Shown: one piece after another, positions 52,700 to 61,094 of the stretch
Position numbering within the stretch: position 1 is the first letter of the stretch
How the letters are laid out: every line of letters begins with the position of its first letter
From: Palsa-504 sp963790065
Lineage (GTDB): Bacteria > Actinomycetota > Actinomycetes > Streptosporangiales > Streptosporangiaceae
NCBI GenBank assembly: GCA_963790065.1
Contig: CAWBNK010000006.1
Span: 1-64,000, forward strand
Direction: 5' to 3'
Length of the DNA stretch: 64,000 nucleotides
Notes under the pieces: generated by a model
Told to the model about the DNA's origin: nothing
Databases searched by the model: none
The model's input: only the letters and a program-made list of their open reading frames with translations
Program-made: the position numbers and the translations under genes

Positions 52700-54718
52700 A
52701 TGGCGGCAACGGAGTACCGTGGCCCTGGCGCTGACGGCGTGGCTCCAGATCTCAGCCGGCTGGTGACGTCGGCCAATTCCGTACTCAGCCTGTCGCTAAT
52801 CCTGGCCCAGGTGTCTACTCCGGCCCAGGCCATGCGGCTCGTCACCACGGCGGTTCCGTCTATCGCCGCTTCCCACACCGCCGTAGCCTGGCACCCCAGC
52901 AGGTCGGGGGATTATTTCGAGCAGGCCCCTGAAGACGTCGGCCGTCTCCTGGCTGGCCTCACCGCGGTCGCCCGGCTCGACATGAAAGGCTCTGCTGCCT
53001 ACTGGGCGTTCCCCATTAGCTCGCCGTTTTCTGATGAGCAGGTCTTCCTGATCGTCACCGGCAGCGAGGACCTGTCGGACCAGGAGACGTTCCTCTTGTC
53101 GGTCCTCGCGCAGCTGTGCGGCACCGTCATTGCTAGCCAGGAGTCGATCGCGGCAGAACGAGAAAGGCTCAGCCAGATTGCCGCGCTGAACACGGAGCTC
53201 GAGGCGACGGTCTCGACTCTGGCCAGACTTATGGAGATCCACCGCAGCCTGACCGGGATCGTCGCCAGTGGCGGGCAGGCCGGAATCGCCGCGACCCTGC
53301 ATCAGCTGACTAGTTTCCCCGTGCTCATCGTGGACGTGTCAGGCGTTACCCATATGACCGCTGGCCAGATGCCTGACGATTACCGCCTGGTGAACCGGGA
53401 GGCTGGACAGTGGGAGGAGACCGCCCGCTTGCTGCGAACCACGCGTCGCGCGATCTACCGCCGGGATGCCTGGCTCATGCCGGCCATGCCGCAGGCCGAC
53501 GTCCTGAGCGTCATCGCCCTGGTTGATCCCGCTCGCTCCGCGACCGAGACTGACCTGGCGGCACTCGAGCACGCCGCCACGGTGCTCAGCGTTGAGCTCG
53601 CCCGGCTGCAAAGTGTTTCTGAGGCGGAACTGCGAGGCCAGGCGGACCGGGAACGAGAGGTCGCCGAGACGCGAGCGTCTGTGCTCGCCGTGAGCGAGGC
53701 CAGACAGCGCACCGTCCTCGAAGCTGCTCTCGACGCGGTCATCAGCATGGACCAATACGGCCGGATGACCTACGTGAATAGCGCCTTCAAGCGCACTTTC
53801 GGCTACCGGGCCGAGGAGGTAATCGGCCGGGAACTCGCGGAGACGATCGTGCCGCCGTCGCTGCGAGAGGCACACCGGCGCGGCCTGAGCCGTTACCTGG
53901 AAACCGGGCACAGCACCATCCTGGGCCTCAGGATCGAGGTGTCGGCCATGCGTGCCGACGGCACCTTGTTCCCGGCCGAGGTGACTGTCACCCGCACTGG
54001 CCTGCCCGGAGAGGCGGCCTTCACCGGCTACGTGCGCGACATCACCGACCGCCGGCGTGCCGAACGGGAGCTCATAGCGTCGCGCACGCGCCTGGTCACC
54101 GCATCCAACACCGCCCGTCAGCGCATTACCAGGGACCTGCACGACGGTGCCCAGCAGCATCTGGTCGCTACCCTCATCAACCTTCAGCTCGCCGAGCAGC
54201 GCTGGGAGTCGGCTCCGCATCGGGCCAGGGAACTGCTCGGCCAGGCCCTCGAGGACACCAGGCGCGGGATCGAGGACCTGCGCGAGCTCGTTGCGGGCCT
54301 GCATCCGGCGATCCTCACCCAGCATGGCCTGGCCTCAGCCGTCCGTGCCCTGGCCGACCGGCTGGCCATTCTCGTCGAGATCGACATGCCCGGCATCAGG
54401 CTGCCGACGTCCATCGAGGCCAGCCTGTACTTCTTCTGCTCCGAAGCGCTGACGAACATCGTCAAGCACGCGCAGGCCACACGCGCCTGGGTGCGGCAAG
54501 AAGTCGCAGCTGACCGGTGCGTCGTCGAGGTCGGGGACGACGGGATCGGCGGGGCGCATCCCGGGCCGGAAACCAGCGGTCTCATCGGGCTGAGCGATCG
54601 GATCGGCGCGATCGGCGGCACGCTGGATATCACCAGCCCGCCCTCGGGCGGAACGGTGCTCCGGGCCTCCGTCCCCATCCTGCCCGCCACCCCGCCGCCC
54701 GCAGGCCTTCAGCCGTAA
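52700..54718 (+). CDS. PAS-containing NarL-type sensor histidine kinase
   Basis: A 672-residue cytosolic kinase. The N-terminal 325 residues hold GAF-like sensor segments. A PAS domain follows at about 334-455 (LDAVISMDQYGRMTYVNSAF, FGYRAEEVIGRELAE). HisKA_3 has the phospho-acceptor H481 in RDLHDGAQQHLVATLINLQL, and the ATPase shows EALTNIVKHAQATRA and GLSDRIGAIGGTLDI. There are no membrane helices. Likely partners are the MEDS protein and the NarL regulator at 50.1 kb. Confidence 0.92.
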   Translation: MAATEYRGPGADGVAPDLSRLVTSANSVLSLSLILAQVSTPAQAMRLVTTAVPSIAASHTAVAWHPSRSGDYFEQAPEDVGRLLAGLTAVARLDMKGSAAYWAFPISSPFSDEQVFLIVTGSEDLSDQETFLLSVLAQLCGTVIASQESIAAERERLSQIAALNTELEATVSTLARLMEIHRSLTGIVASGGQAGIAATLHQLTSFPVLIVDVSGVTHMTAGQMPDDYRLVNREAGQWEETARLLRTTRRAIYRRDAWLMPAMPQADVLSVIALVDPARSATETDLAALEHAATVLSVELARLQSVSEAELRGQADREREVAETRASVLAVSEARQRTVLEAALDAVISMDQYGRMTYVNSAFKRTFGYRAEEVIGRELAETIVPPSLREAHRRGLSRYLETGHSTILGLRIEVSAMRADGTLFPAEVTVTRTGLPGEAAFTGYVRDITDRRRAERELIASRTRLVTASNTARQRITRDLHDGAQQHLVATLINLQLAEQRWESAPHRARELLGQALEDTRRGIEDLRELVAGLHPAILTQHGLASAVRALADRLAILVEIDMPGIRLPTSIEASLYFFCSEALTNIVKHAQATRAWVRQEVAADRCVVEVGDDGIGGAHPGPETSGLIGLSDRIGAIGGTLDITSPPSGGTVLRASVPILPATPPPAGLQP

Positions 54719-54806
54719 TTCCAGTTCCCTGCCGATGAGCAGTCGGCCGCCGTGACCTACGCCCGCCCAGGCCCGGAAGCACAGACGCTCGAGCTTGACC
54801 TCATAC

Positions 54807-54838
54807 CCTTAACGGTTTAGGATACTTAACAGTTAAGG
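54807..54838. promoter_or_regulatory. PadR-type operator
   Basis: CCTTAAC (54807) and GTTAAGG (54832) form an inverted pair, and CTTAAC-A-GTTAAG (54825-54837) is itself a perfect 13-bp dyad. It lies 13 bases before the padR start and fits autoregulation of the padR-ABC operon. Confidence 0.7.
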
Positions 54839-54850
54839 GAAGGTAGGAAC

Positions 54851-55372
54851 GTGCAGCAAGAAGTCGTGCTGGCGATGCTGGCGAAGGAGCCGTCCCACGG
54901 GTACGAGCTGCGGGCTCGTCTGGCCCGGGCGCTGGGACCGGTGGCCGAGGGGATCAGCGAAGCCCAGATGTACGTCACGCTCACCCGGCTGGAAAAGGGC
55001 GGCTTCGTCGCGCGGCTCGACGCGCCGGCCCAGCGGTCCGACCGCAAGGTCTACTGCCTGACTCCCGCCGGGCAGGAGCGGGTGACGGAATGGATGTCGG
55101 AGGTGAGCTGGCCGCGGCCCGACCTGGCCGAGTTCCACATGAAGCTCATCGCCGCCGCGCAGGGCGGCCTCGCCGACCCGGTCAGCCTGATCGACGCGCA
55201 GCGTCGCGACTTGCTGCGCCGCCTGCGGGAAGTGGGGCGCGCGGTGATGGCAGCGGAAAAGGATTCCGACGCAGCGTTGCTCCTGGAAGGCATCGTGCTG
55301 CGGCTGCAAGCCGACCTGCGCTGGCTGCACGCCTGCGAGATCGCCTGGACGAAACGGAGTACCCCGAAATGA
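54851..55372 (+). CDS. PadR-family transcriptional regulator
   Basis: A 173-residue winged-helix regulator: VVLAMLAKEPSHGYELRARL, then ISEAQMYVTLTRLEKGGFVA and the wing RKVYCLTPAGQERVTEWM. The C-terminal helices form the dimer. It starts at a GTG with AGGAAC upstream. It overlaps the ABC ATPase by four bases and likely represses the transporter until a drug-like ligand is bound. Confidence 0.92.
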   Translation: MQQEVVLAMLAKEPSHGYELRARLARALGPVAEGISEAQMYVTLTRLEKGGFVARLDAPAQRSDRKVYCLTPAGQERVTEWMSEVSWPRPDLAEFHMKLIAAAQGGLADPVSLIDAQRRDLLRRLREVGRAVMAAEKDSDAALLLEGIVLRLQADLRWLHACEIAWTKRSTPK

Positions 55373-56139
55373 ACGACTCGGTCGCCGTGCTGGTGCACGC
55401 CAGGGGTTTGCGGAAGGACTACGGCAGCGGCGAGGGCCTGGTCCGCGCGCTGGACATGGTGGACCTCGACGTCAATCGTGGTGAGGCCGTGGCGGTGATG
55501 GGTCCCAGCGGCTGCGGCAAATCGACGCTGCTGCACCTGATCGGCGGGCTGGACCGGCCGACCGCCGGCCAGCTGACAGTCGCGGAGCAACGCGTCGAAG
55601 AGCTCTCCGAACGTGCCCTGGCCCACTTGCGCCGCGACGAGATCGGCTTTGTCTTCCAGACGTTCCAGCTGATGGACGAGCTCACCGCACAGGAGAACGT
55701 CGAGCTGCCCGCGCTGCTGGCGGGTTACGCGCCGAGCGAGGCTCGCGCGCGCGCCACCGCGCTCCTGGAACGGGTCGGCCTCGCCGATCGCGCCCGGCAC
55801 CTTCCCTCGATGCTGTCCGGGGGCCAGCGTCAGCGGGTCGCGATCGCGCGGGCCCTGGTGAACAATCCGGACATCGTGCTGGCGGACGAGCCGACCGGCA
55901 ACTTGGACAGTGCGTCGGCGTTCGACGTGCTGTCGCTGCTGGGGGACCTGCACGCCAAGGGTCTGACCTTGGTGATCGTCACCCACGACGAGCGGATCGC
56001 GACGACCGCGGACCGCTTGATCTCGATGCGCGACGGAGCGTTCGTCGACGAGACGCGGCTGACCGGCGGTTCACGGGGGAACCTCAGCACCTTCGCGGAA
56101 TGGGAGCACCTCGGGGGAGAGCGAAGGAGAACCTCATGA
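55369..56139 (+). CDS. ABC transporter ATP-binding protein (MacB/LolD type)
   Basis: A 256-residue ATPase with Walker A MGPSGCGKSTLLHLIGG, the Q-loop FVFQTFQLMDELTAQENVEL, signature LSGGQRQRVAIARALVNNP and Walker B IVLADEPTGNLDS, ending VTHDERIATTADR. It energises the FtsX-type permease it overlaps. The context suggests export of a toxic compound or a lipid/peptide. Confidence 0.95.
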   Translation: MNDSVAVLVHARGLRKDYGSGEGLVRALDMVDLDVNRGEAVAVMGPSGCGKSTLLHLIGGLDRPTAGQLTVAEQRVEELSERALAHLRRDEIGFVFQTFQLMDELTAQENVELPALLAGYAPSEARARATALLERVGLADRARHLPSMLSGGQRQRVAIARALVNNPDIVLADEPTGNLDSASAFDVLSLLGDLHAKGLTLVIVTHDERIATTADRLISMRDGAFVDETRLTGGSRGNLSTFAEWEHLGGERRRTS

Positions 56140-57974
56140 ACCAACCGCACAAGCCGCGCCGCGCGGGCCGGGTGAGGGGGCGCGCCCTGCTGCTGTTCCG
56201 TCTCGCCCGGCAAGACATCCGGCACCATGCGGCCCAGGCCGTGCTCCTGGTGGTCGCCATTGCCGCGGCCACGGCCGTGCTCAGCCTGGCCTTCACGCTG
56301 AACGGCGTGAACGCCAACCCCTACCAGCAGACCATGGCCGCGACGAAGGGGCCCGATGTCGTGGCCCAGAGCGGAAACGACCCCTACACCGGCGTGACAT
56401 CGCCGGCGGACCTCGCGGCGCTCGTGGCGCTGAACCACGCCCAGGGGGTGAAGGCCTACGGTGGCCCCTATCCGATCGTGGGCGACACCGGCCCGGTGGG
56501 TCCCGTCATGCGCAGCACCGACATCGTTACCTCAGTACAGGTCGAGGGACGTCCGCCTGGCGTGGCCGCGGTCGACCAGCCCAAGGTGACGGACGGGACG
56601 TGGATCCGGCCTGGGGGCGTGGTGGTCGAGCGGTCCTTTGCCGAGGCGGCGAACCTGCGTCTCGGCCAGACGATCACGCTGAACGGCCGCACCTTCCGGG
56701 TGGTCGGCTTCGCGGTCACGGCGGCGTTCGGTGGCTTCCCGGGTATGAGCCTGATATGGGCCACCGAAGCGGCGGCGCGGAGCCTCGCCACCCAGGCGGA
56801 CCCGCTGTCGTACATCTCGAACCTCGAGCTGTCCGACGCGTCGCCGCACGCGGTCAATGCGTTCGTGAACGCTCATAGCAGCAACAACGCATCCGCCCCG
56901 TTCTTCACCTCATGGACAGCGATCGCTTACGGCGACGCCAGCTTCCTGCGCACCGACCAGGCCTTCCTGTTTACCGGCGCCGCGCTGCTCGGCCTGCTCG
57001 CGCTGGCCAGCGTGGCCGTCCTCGTCGGCGGGCGCCTGGCGGAAGGCACCCGGCGGGTCGGACTCTTGAAGGCCACCGGCGGCACGCCAGGCCTGGTCGC
57101 GGCGACCTTCCTGGCCGAGAACCTGTTCCTGGCGCTCGTCGCGGCCCTCGTCGGCCTGCTGGCCGGCTGGCGCGCGGCCCCACTCATCTCCAATCCCGAG
57201 GCCGACCTCGTCGGTACGCCGGGAGCGCCGCCGCTCACGCTCGCCATGGTCGTCGTCGCCCTCGGCGTGGCGCTCGCCGTGGCGTTCGCCTCGACGCTCG
57301 TTCCCGCGATCCGTGCCGCGCGGATGAGCACGGTCAGCGCGCTTGCCGACACGGCCCGCCTGCCGAAGCGGCGGGATTGGCTGATACGGCTATCAAGGAA
57401 GCTGCCCGTGCCGGCGTTGTTCGGGCTGCGCCTCGTCGCCCGCCGGCCACGGCGCGCGATCTTCAGCGCGGCGAGCATCGCCGTCGCCGTCATGGGTCTC
57501 GTCGCCGCGCTCGCGATCCACGCCGCCGTCGACATCAAGTTCTCTCACTTCGGGAGTTTGGGCGGGCTGGTCGACCCGGATGTCCCCCGGGCGGAGCAGG
57601 TGCTGACCGCCATCACGATCTCGCTGGTCGCCCTGGCCGCGCTCACGGTGATCTTCGCCGCCTTGGCCACGGTCTTCGACGCGAGGCGCGCCGCCGCGGT
57701 GACGCTCGCGCTGGGTGCGACCCCGCAGCAGGTCCGGGCCGGGCTGATCATGGCGCAGATCATTCCCGCGCTGCCCGGCGCGATCCTCGGCCTCCCACTC
57801 GGCCTCGGCCTGTTCAAGGTCGCGGGCCGTGGCCTGAGTGGCCTGCCGCCAGTGCTCTGGCTAGTCGCCGCGGTGCTCGGAACCGTGGTCGTGGTGGCGG
57901 CGCTCACCAGCGTTCCGGCCCGGATCGGCCTGCGGCGGCCCGTTGCTGAGATGCTTCAGGCCGAGGCGACATGA
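56136..57974 (+). CDS. ABC transporter permease (FtsX/MacB type)
   Basis: A 612-residue membrane protein. One helix near residue 35-55 (AVLLVVAIAAATAVLSLAFT) is followed by a large extracytoplasmic domain with GGVVVERSFAEAANLRLGQT, then FtsX-like groups of helices around 280-400 and 445-610. The FtsX repeat RVGLLKATGGTPGLVAATFL and its second copy AVTLALGATPQQVRAGLIMA are both present. ATGA overlap with the ATPase fixes the start. Confidence 0.92.
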   Translation: MNQPHKPRRAGRVRGRALLLFRLARQDIRHHAAQAVLLVVAIAAATAVLSLAFTLNGVNANPYQQTMAATKGPDVVAQSGNDPYTGVTSPADLAALVALNHAQGVKAYGGPYPIVGDTGPVGPVMRSTDIVTSVQVEGRPPGVAAVDQPKVTDGTWIRPGGVVVERSFAEAANLRLGQTITLNGRTFRVVGFAVTAAFGGFPGMSLIWATEAAARSLATQADPLSYISNLELSDASPHAVNAFVNAHSSNNASAPFFTSWTAIAYGDASFLRTDQAFLFTGAALLGLLALASVAVLVGGRLAEGTRRVGLLKATGGTPGLVAATFLAENLFLALVAALVGLLAGWRAAPLISNPEADLVGTPGAPPLTLAMVVVALGVALAVAFASTLVPAIRAARMSTVSALADTARLPKRRDWLIRLSRKLPVPALFGLRLVARRPRRAIFSAASIAVAVMGLVAALAIHAAVDIKFSHFGSLGGLVDPDVPRAEQVLTAITISLVALAALTVIFAALATVFDARRAAAVTLALGATPQQVRAGLIMAQIIPALPGAILGLPLGLGLFKVAGRGLSGLPPVLWLVAAVLGTVVVVAALTSVPARIGLRRPVAEMLQAEAT

Positions 57975-58023
57975 TGCCAGGCCCTTCTGCTGCCGAACGG
58001 CTCGTGGTGCTTGTCCGCCTGAA

Positions 58024-58040
58024 CCGGGCCCGCCGCCCGG
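58024..58040. terminator. Short GC hairpin between convergent genes
   Basis: CCGGGC-CCGCC-GCCCGG, 50 bases after the ABC permease stop and ten before the end of the CBS gene. Short and without a T-tract, so only a candidate. Confidence 0.3.
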
Positions 58041-58049
58041 CCCCGCCGG

Positions 58050-58460
58050 CTAATCGGATTCGAGCAGCACGCGGCACACGTCGGTGATGTCGACGATGCC
58101 GACCAGGCCGGCGTCGCCGACGACCGGCAGGTGCCGGAAATGCCCGCTCGTCATGACCTTGGCCGCGTCACGGACGCTGGTCGTGGTGTTGATGACGGTC
58201 GGGCGAGCGGTCATCAGTTCATAGATCCGGGTACTGTTCACGTCCTTCCCGTCGGCGACCGCGCCGGCAATGTCCGCGTCGGTAATGATGCCTACCGGCT
58301 CGCTGGTCCGGGGGTCCAGCACCGTGACCGCGGTCGCGCCCGCGTGCTTCATCAGGTAGGCAGCCGCAGCCACGTGGTCGTTCTGTTCTACCGTGGTCAG
58401 CGGTGGGCGCATGATGTCCCCGGCGGTGGCCGGGGCGGCGATGTTGGCCTGCTCGGACAT
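58050..58460 (-). CDS. Two-CBS-domain protein
   Basis: About 136 residues forming one Bateman module. It has AGDIMRPPLTTVEQNDHVAA, EPVGIITDADIAGAVADG, TARPTVINTTTSVRDAAKVM and HLPVVGDAGLVGIVDITDVC. Such modules bind adenosine ligands and regulate partner proteins. The ATG at 58460 is preferred over a GTG three codons upstream, which overlaps the ribosome binding site. It may be linked to the divergent synthase by promoter sharing only. Confidence 0.92.
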   Translation of the reverse strand: MSEQANIAAPATAGDIMRPPLTTVEQNDHVAAAAYLMKHAGATAVTVLDPRTSEPVGIITDADIAGAVADGKDVNSTRIYELMTARPTVINTTTSVRDAAKVMTSGHFRHLPVVGDAGLVGIVDITDVCRVLLESD

Positions 58461-58596
58461 CTCTTCCACCTCTACTGGGATCTGGGGCCGGTATCCACGT
58501 TATTCGCCTGCTTCGTACCCCATCCGGTCAGGGTTGGTCCAGTGGAGCACCTGTCGCCGCCGGCTTGCTGGTCCGGGACGAGTAGCCTCGCACGTT

Positions 58597-60273
58597 GTGA
58601 CGGGATCCGCGCTCACGACCGCCGACCTGATTGTGGCCTGCCTGGAGAACGAGGGCGTGACGCACGTCTTCGGGATTCCGGGCGAGGAGAATATCCGCCT
58701 GGTGGACGCGATTTCCCGGTCGTCCATCCGGTACGTGCTGACCCGCCACGAGCAGGGCGCGTCGTTCATGGCCGAGGTCTACGGCCGGCTGACCGGCCGG
58801 GCCGGAGTGTGCTCGGCCACGCTCGGGCCGGGCGCGATCAACCTTCTGCTCGGGACCGCGGATGCGACGACGAACTCCACCCCGCTGGTCGCGCTGTCGG
58901 CCCAGGTCGGCATGAACCGGAGTTTCAAGGAGTCGCACCAGGGCGTCGACCTGGTGTCGATGTTCGCGCCGGCGGTCAAGTGGTCGGCGCTGGTGGCGAC
59001 GCCGGGCGCGGTGCCGGAGATGTTCCGCAAGGCGTTCAAGCTGGCTCAGACCGAACGGCCCGGCGCGGTCTACCTGGCCATCCCAGAAGACGTGGAGGAA
59101 GCGCAGGCACCGGCCAGCCCGGGGCCGCTGCCGGTGAACGTGCCGCGGCCCGATGAGCCGTCGCCCGCGCAGGTGGAGCGGGCCGCGACGTTGCTGCGCG
59201 CGGCGCGGGCACCGATCGTGCTGGCCGGGCACGGAGCGGCGCGGGCGGGCGCCGGGCCGGCGCTGCGGCGGTTCGCCGAGGCGCTGGGCATCCCGGTGGC
59301 GACCACCTTCCACGGCAAGGGCGTGTTCCCCGACGATCACCCGCTGGCGCTGGGCGCGGTGGGGTTCATGCGCCACGACTACGTCAACTTCGGCTTCGAC
59401 CGTGCGGACCTGATCATCGCCGTGGGGTATGAGCTCCAGGAGTTCGACCCGGTGCGGATCAACCCGCGCGGCGACGCCAAGATCATCCACGTGCACCGGT
59501 TCCCGGCCGAGGTGGACGCGCATTACAACGTGGCCGTCGGGCTGCATTCCGACATCAGCCGCAGCCTGGACGCGCTGGCCGCCGCGGCCGGGCCGCGCGA
59601 TTTCAAGGAGGGCGCCGCCGCCGCTCCGGGTGGGGACCGCATTCGTGCCCTGCTGGCCGCCGAGCTGGCCCGCGGCCGGGCCGATGACCGGTTCCCGCTG
59701 GCCCCGGCCCGGATCGTGGCCGACACCCGGGCGGTGCTGGATCGCGAGGACATCGTGCTGGTGGACACCGGCGCGCTGAAGATGTGGATGGCCCGGCTGT
59801 ACCCGACGTACGAGCCGAACACCTGCCTGATCTCCAACGGGCTGTCCACGATGGCCTGGACGGTGCCTGGCGCGATCGGCGCGAAGATCGCCAAGCCGCA
59901 ATCCCGCGTGCTGGTCGCCACCGGCGACGGCGCGTTCTTGATGAACTCCCAGGAGATAGAAACCGCGCTCCGGCTGCGCCTGCCGTTCGTGATCCTGATC
60001 TGGGTCGATGACGCCTACGGGCTGATCAGCTGGAAGATGGACCTGGAAATCGGCCGTAACGTCGATACCACGTTCACCAACCCGGACTTCGTCGCCTACG
60101 CCGAGAGCTTCGGCGCGGCCGGCTACCGCATCGCGGCCGCCGCCGAACTGCTCCCGACGCTGCGCCAGGCCCTGGCCGCCGACACTGTGTCGGTGATCGC
60201 CTGTCCCGTCGACTATTCCGCCAACCTCGAGCTCATCGAGTCCCTCGGCGATCTTGACGACACACTGTCCTAG
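58597..60273 (+). CDS. Acetolactate-synthase-like thiamine-diphosphate enzyme
   Basis: A 558-residue ThDP enzyme. It has the conserved glutamate in HVFGIPGEENIRLVDAI, RHEQGASFMAEVYGRLTGRA, GPGAINLLLG, the central DHC-type domain and the ThDP/Mg motif GDGAFLMNSQEIETALRLRL ending at the N of DDAYGL. It resembles catabolic AlsS or broad pyruvate-decarboxylating enzymes rather than IlvB, and no small regulatory subunit follows. The product (acetolactate or another acyloin) cannot be read from sequence. The start is a GTG. Confidence 0.88.
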   Translation: MTGSALTTADLIVACLENEGVTHVFGIPGEENIRLVDAISRSSIRYVLTRHEQGASFMAEVYGRLTGRAGVCSATLGPGAINLLLGTADATTNSTPLVALSAQVGMNRSFKESHQGVDLVSMFAPAVKWSALVATPGAVPEMFRKAFKLAQTERPGAVYLAIPEDVEEAQAPASPGPLPVNVPRPDEPSPAQVERAATLLRAARAPIVLAGHGAARAGAGPALRRFAEALGIPVATTFHGKGVFPDDHPLALGAVGFMRHDYVNFGFDRADLIIAVGYELQEFDPVRINPRGDAKIIHVHRFPAEVDAHYNVAVGLHSDISRSLDALAAAAGPRDFKEGAAAAPGGDRIRALLAAELARGRADDRFPLAPARIVADTRAVLDREDIVLVDTGALKMWMARLYPTYEPNTCLISNGLSTMAWTVPGAIGAKIAKPQSRVLVATGDGAFLMNSQEIETALRLRLPFVILIWVDDAYGLISWKMDLEIGRNVDTTFTNPDFVAYAESFGAAGYRIAAAAELLPTLRQALAADTVSVIACPVDYSANLELIESLGDLDDTLS

Positions 60274-60372
60274 CCCGCGTAGACCCCGGCCAGGAACTCA
60301 CCCAGCGAGGGCGCGGGCCTCGGAAACGGCACAGAGCGGGCCAGAGCCAGGGACCAGCCGCTGAAGTCGGTT

Positions 60373-60400
60373 CGAAATCCGTCAGCTGACCGATGTTTCG
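60373..60400. promoter_or_regulatory. Dyad upstream of the BldC-like regulator
   Basis: A perfect 10-mer palindrome GTCAGCTGAC (60381-60390) flanked by CGAAA and TTTCG. About twelve bases further on there are two copies of TATGCAAC (60402 and 60426). All lie within 120 bases upstream of the HTH gene and suggest several regulator sites. Confidence 0.4.
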
Positions 60401-60487
60401 GTATGCAACTTGCAGCACGATTTTCTATGCAACCGGCGGCTGGTTCCGAGCCGTCCCGGTGTACCGCGACGAGGATGGATGGCTTAG

Positions 60488-60688
60488 ATGACCGTGAACG
60501 ACGTGGACGGGGACCTGATGACGCGCCGGCAAGTGGCCTCCCAGTTCGGGGTGACCTCAGCGGCGGTGGCGCTATGGGCCCGCCGCGGTCGGCTAGCCGA
60601 GGTCCGCAACGAGGCGGGGAGGCCTCGGTACCGGCGCGCCGATGTAGAGGCTCTGCTGTGGGACCGCTTCCGGGTGAGGACGCGATGA
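60488..60688 (+). CDS. BldC-like/MerR-type small HTH protein
   Basis: A 66-residue DNA-binding protein made of one winged HTH: LMTRRQVASQFGVTSAAVAL followed by WARRGRLAEVRNEAGRPRYR and RADVEALL. This is the BldC/excisionase layout, in which several monomers bind direct repeats cooperatively. It is translationally coupled (ATGA) to the next gene. It could be a housekeeping developmental regulator or a relic excisionase; no phage genes are nearby. Confidence 0.82.
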   Translation: MTVNDVDGDLMTRRQVASQFGVTSAAVALWARRGRLAEVRNEAGRPRYRRADVEALLWDRFRVRTR

Positions 60689-60918
60689 CCAGCGACCGCA
60701 CGGTCAGGTTCGCCCCCGCGCGTGAGCTGCCGCAGCTCTGCATGCGCTGCGGTGCGGTCGCCACTCACTATCTGACCTGCCCGAACCTCCGGCTGCCCGT
60801 GGGTTACCGGCCCGGCCAGGACGGCCGCCGCATCCGGGTGCCGATCGCCGAGAAGGCGGGAGAGGCGGCGGGCGGCCCGGATCATCCCGACTGGCCGCTC
60901 CCGCCGCGCCGGTCCTGA
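60685..60918 (+). CDS. Small hypothetical protein with a CxxC motif
   Basis: A 77-residue protein: LPQLCMRCGAVATHYLTCPN gives three cysteines, then basic and proline-rich sequence. One metal-binding knuckle is possible. The coupling with the HTH gene suggests they work together. Unknown family. Confidence 0.55.
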   Translation: MTSDRTVRFAPARELPQLCMRCGAVATHYLTCPNLRLPVGYRPGQDGRRIRVPIAEKAGEAAGGPDHPDWPLPPRRS

Positions 60919-60986
60919 GGCCCTAGCCTCCGACCCGTCCGGGGTCCGCTAGCGGCGGCTGGTAACGTTCAAAACAACTGAAAACG

Positions 60987-61090
60987 CACGGGAGCTCGGG
61001 CCGACCGGGCTGAGAGGGTGGCTGGCCGCAACGGCAGCTACGCGCCACCGACCGTCTGAACCTGTCCGGGTAATTCCGGCGTAGGGAGGC
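60987..61090 (+). ncRNA. TPP riboswitch (THI box)
   Basis: The conserved thi-box core is plain: a GGGAGC arm, CTGAGA at 61010-61015 binding the pyrimidine end, the long P3 hairpin region, and TGAACCTG...CCGGGTAATTCCGG...CGTAGGGA binding the pyrophosphate end. The GGGAGG at its 3' end also acts as the ribosome binding site of the permease, so control is probably by translation start occlusion when thiamine pyrophosphate is plentiful. Confidence 0.93.
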
Positions 61091-61094
61091 TGCC

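Noticed and set aside
60488..60688. Phage excisionase/integrated element
   Set aside because: The HTH layout fits, but no integrase, attachment repeat or tRNA is present within the window.
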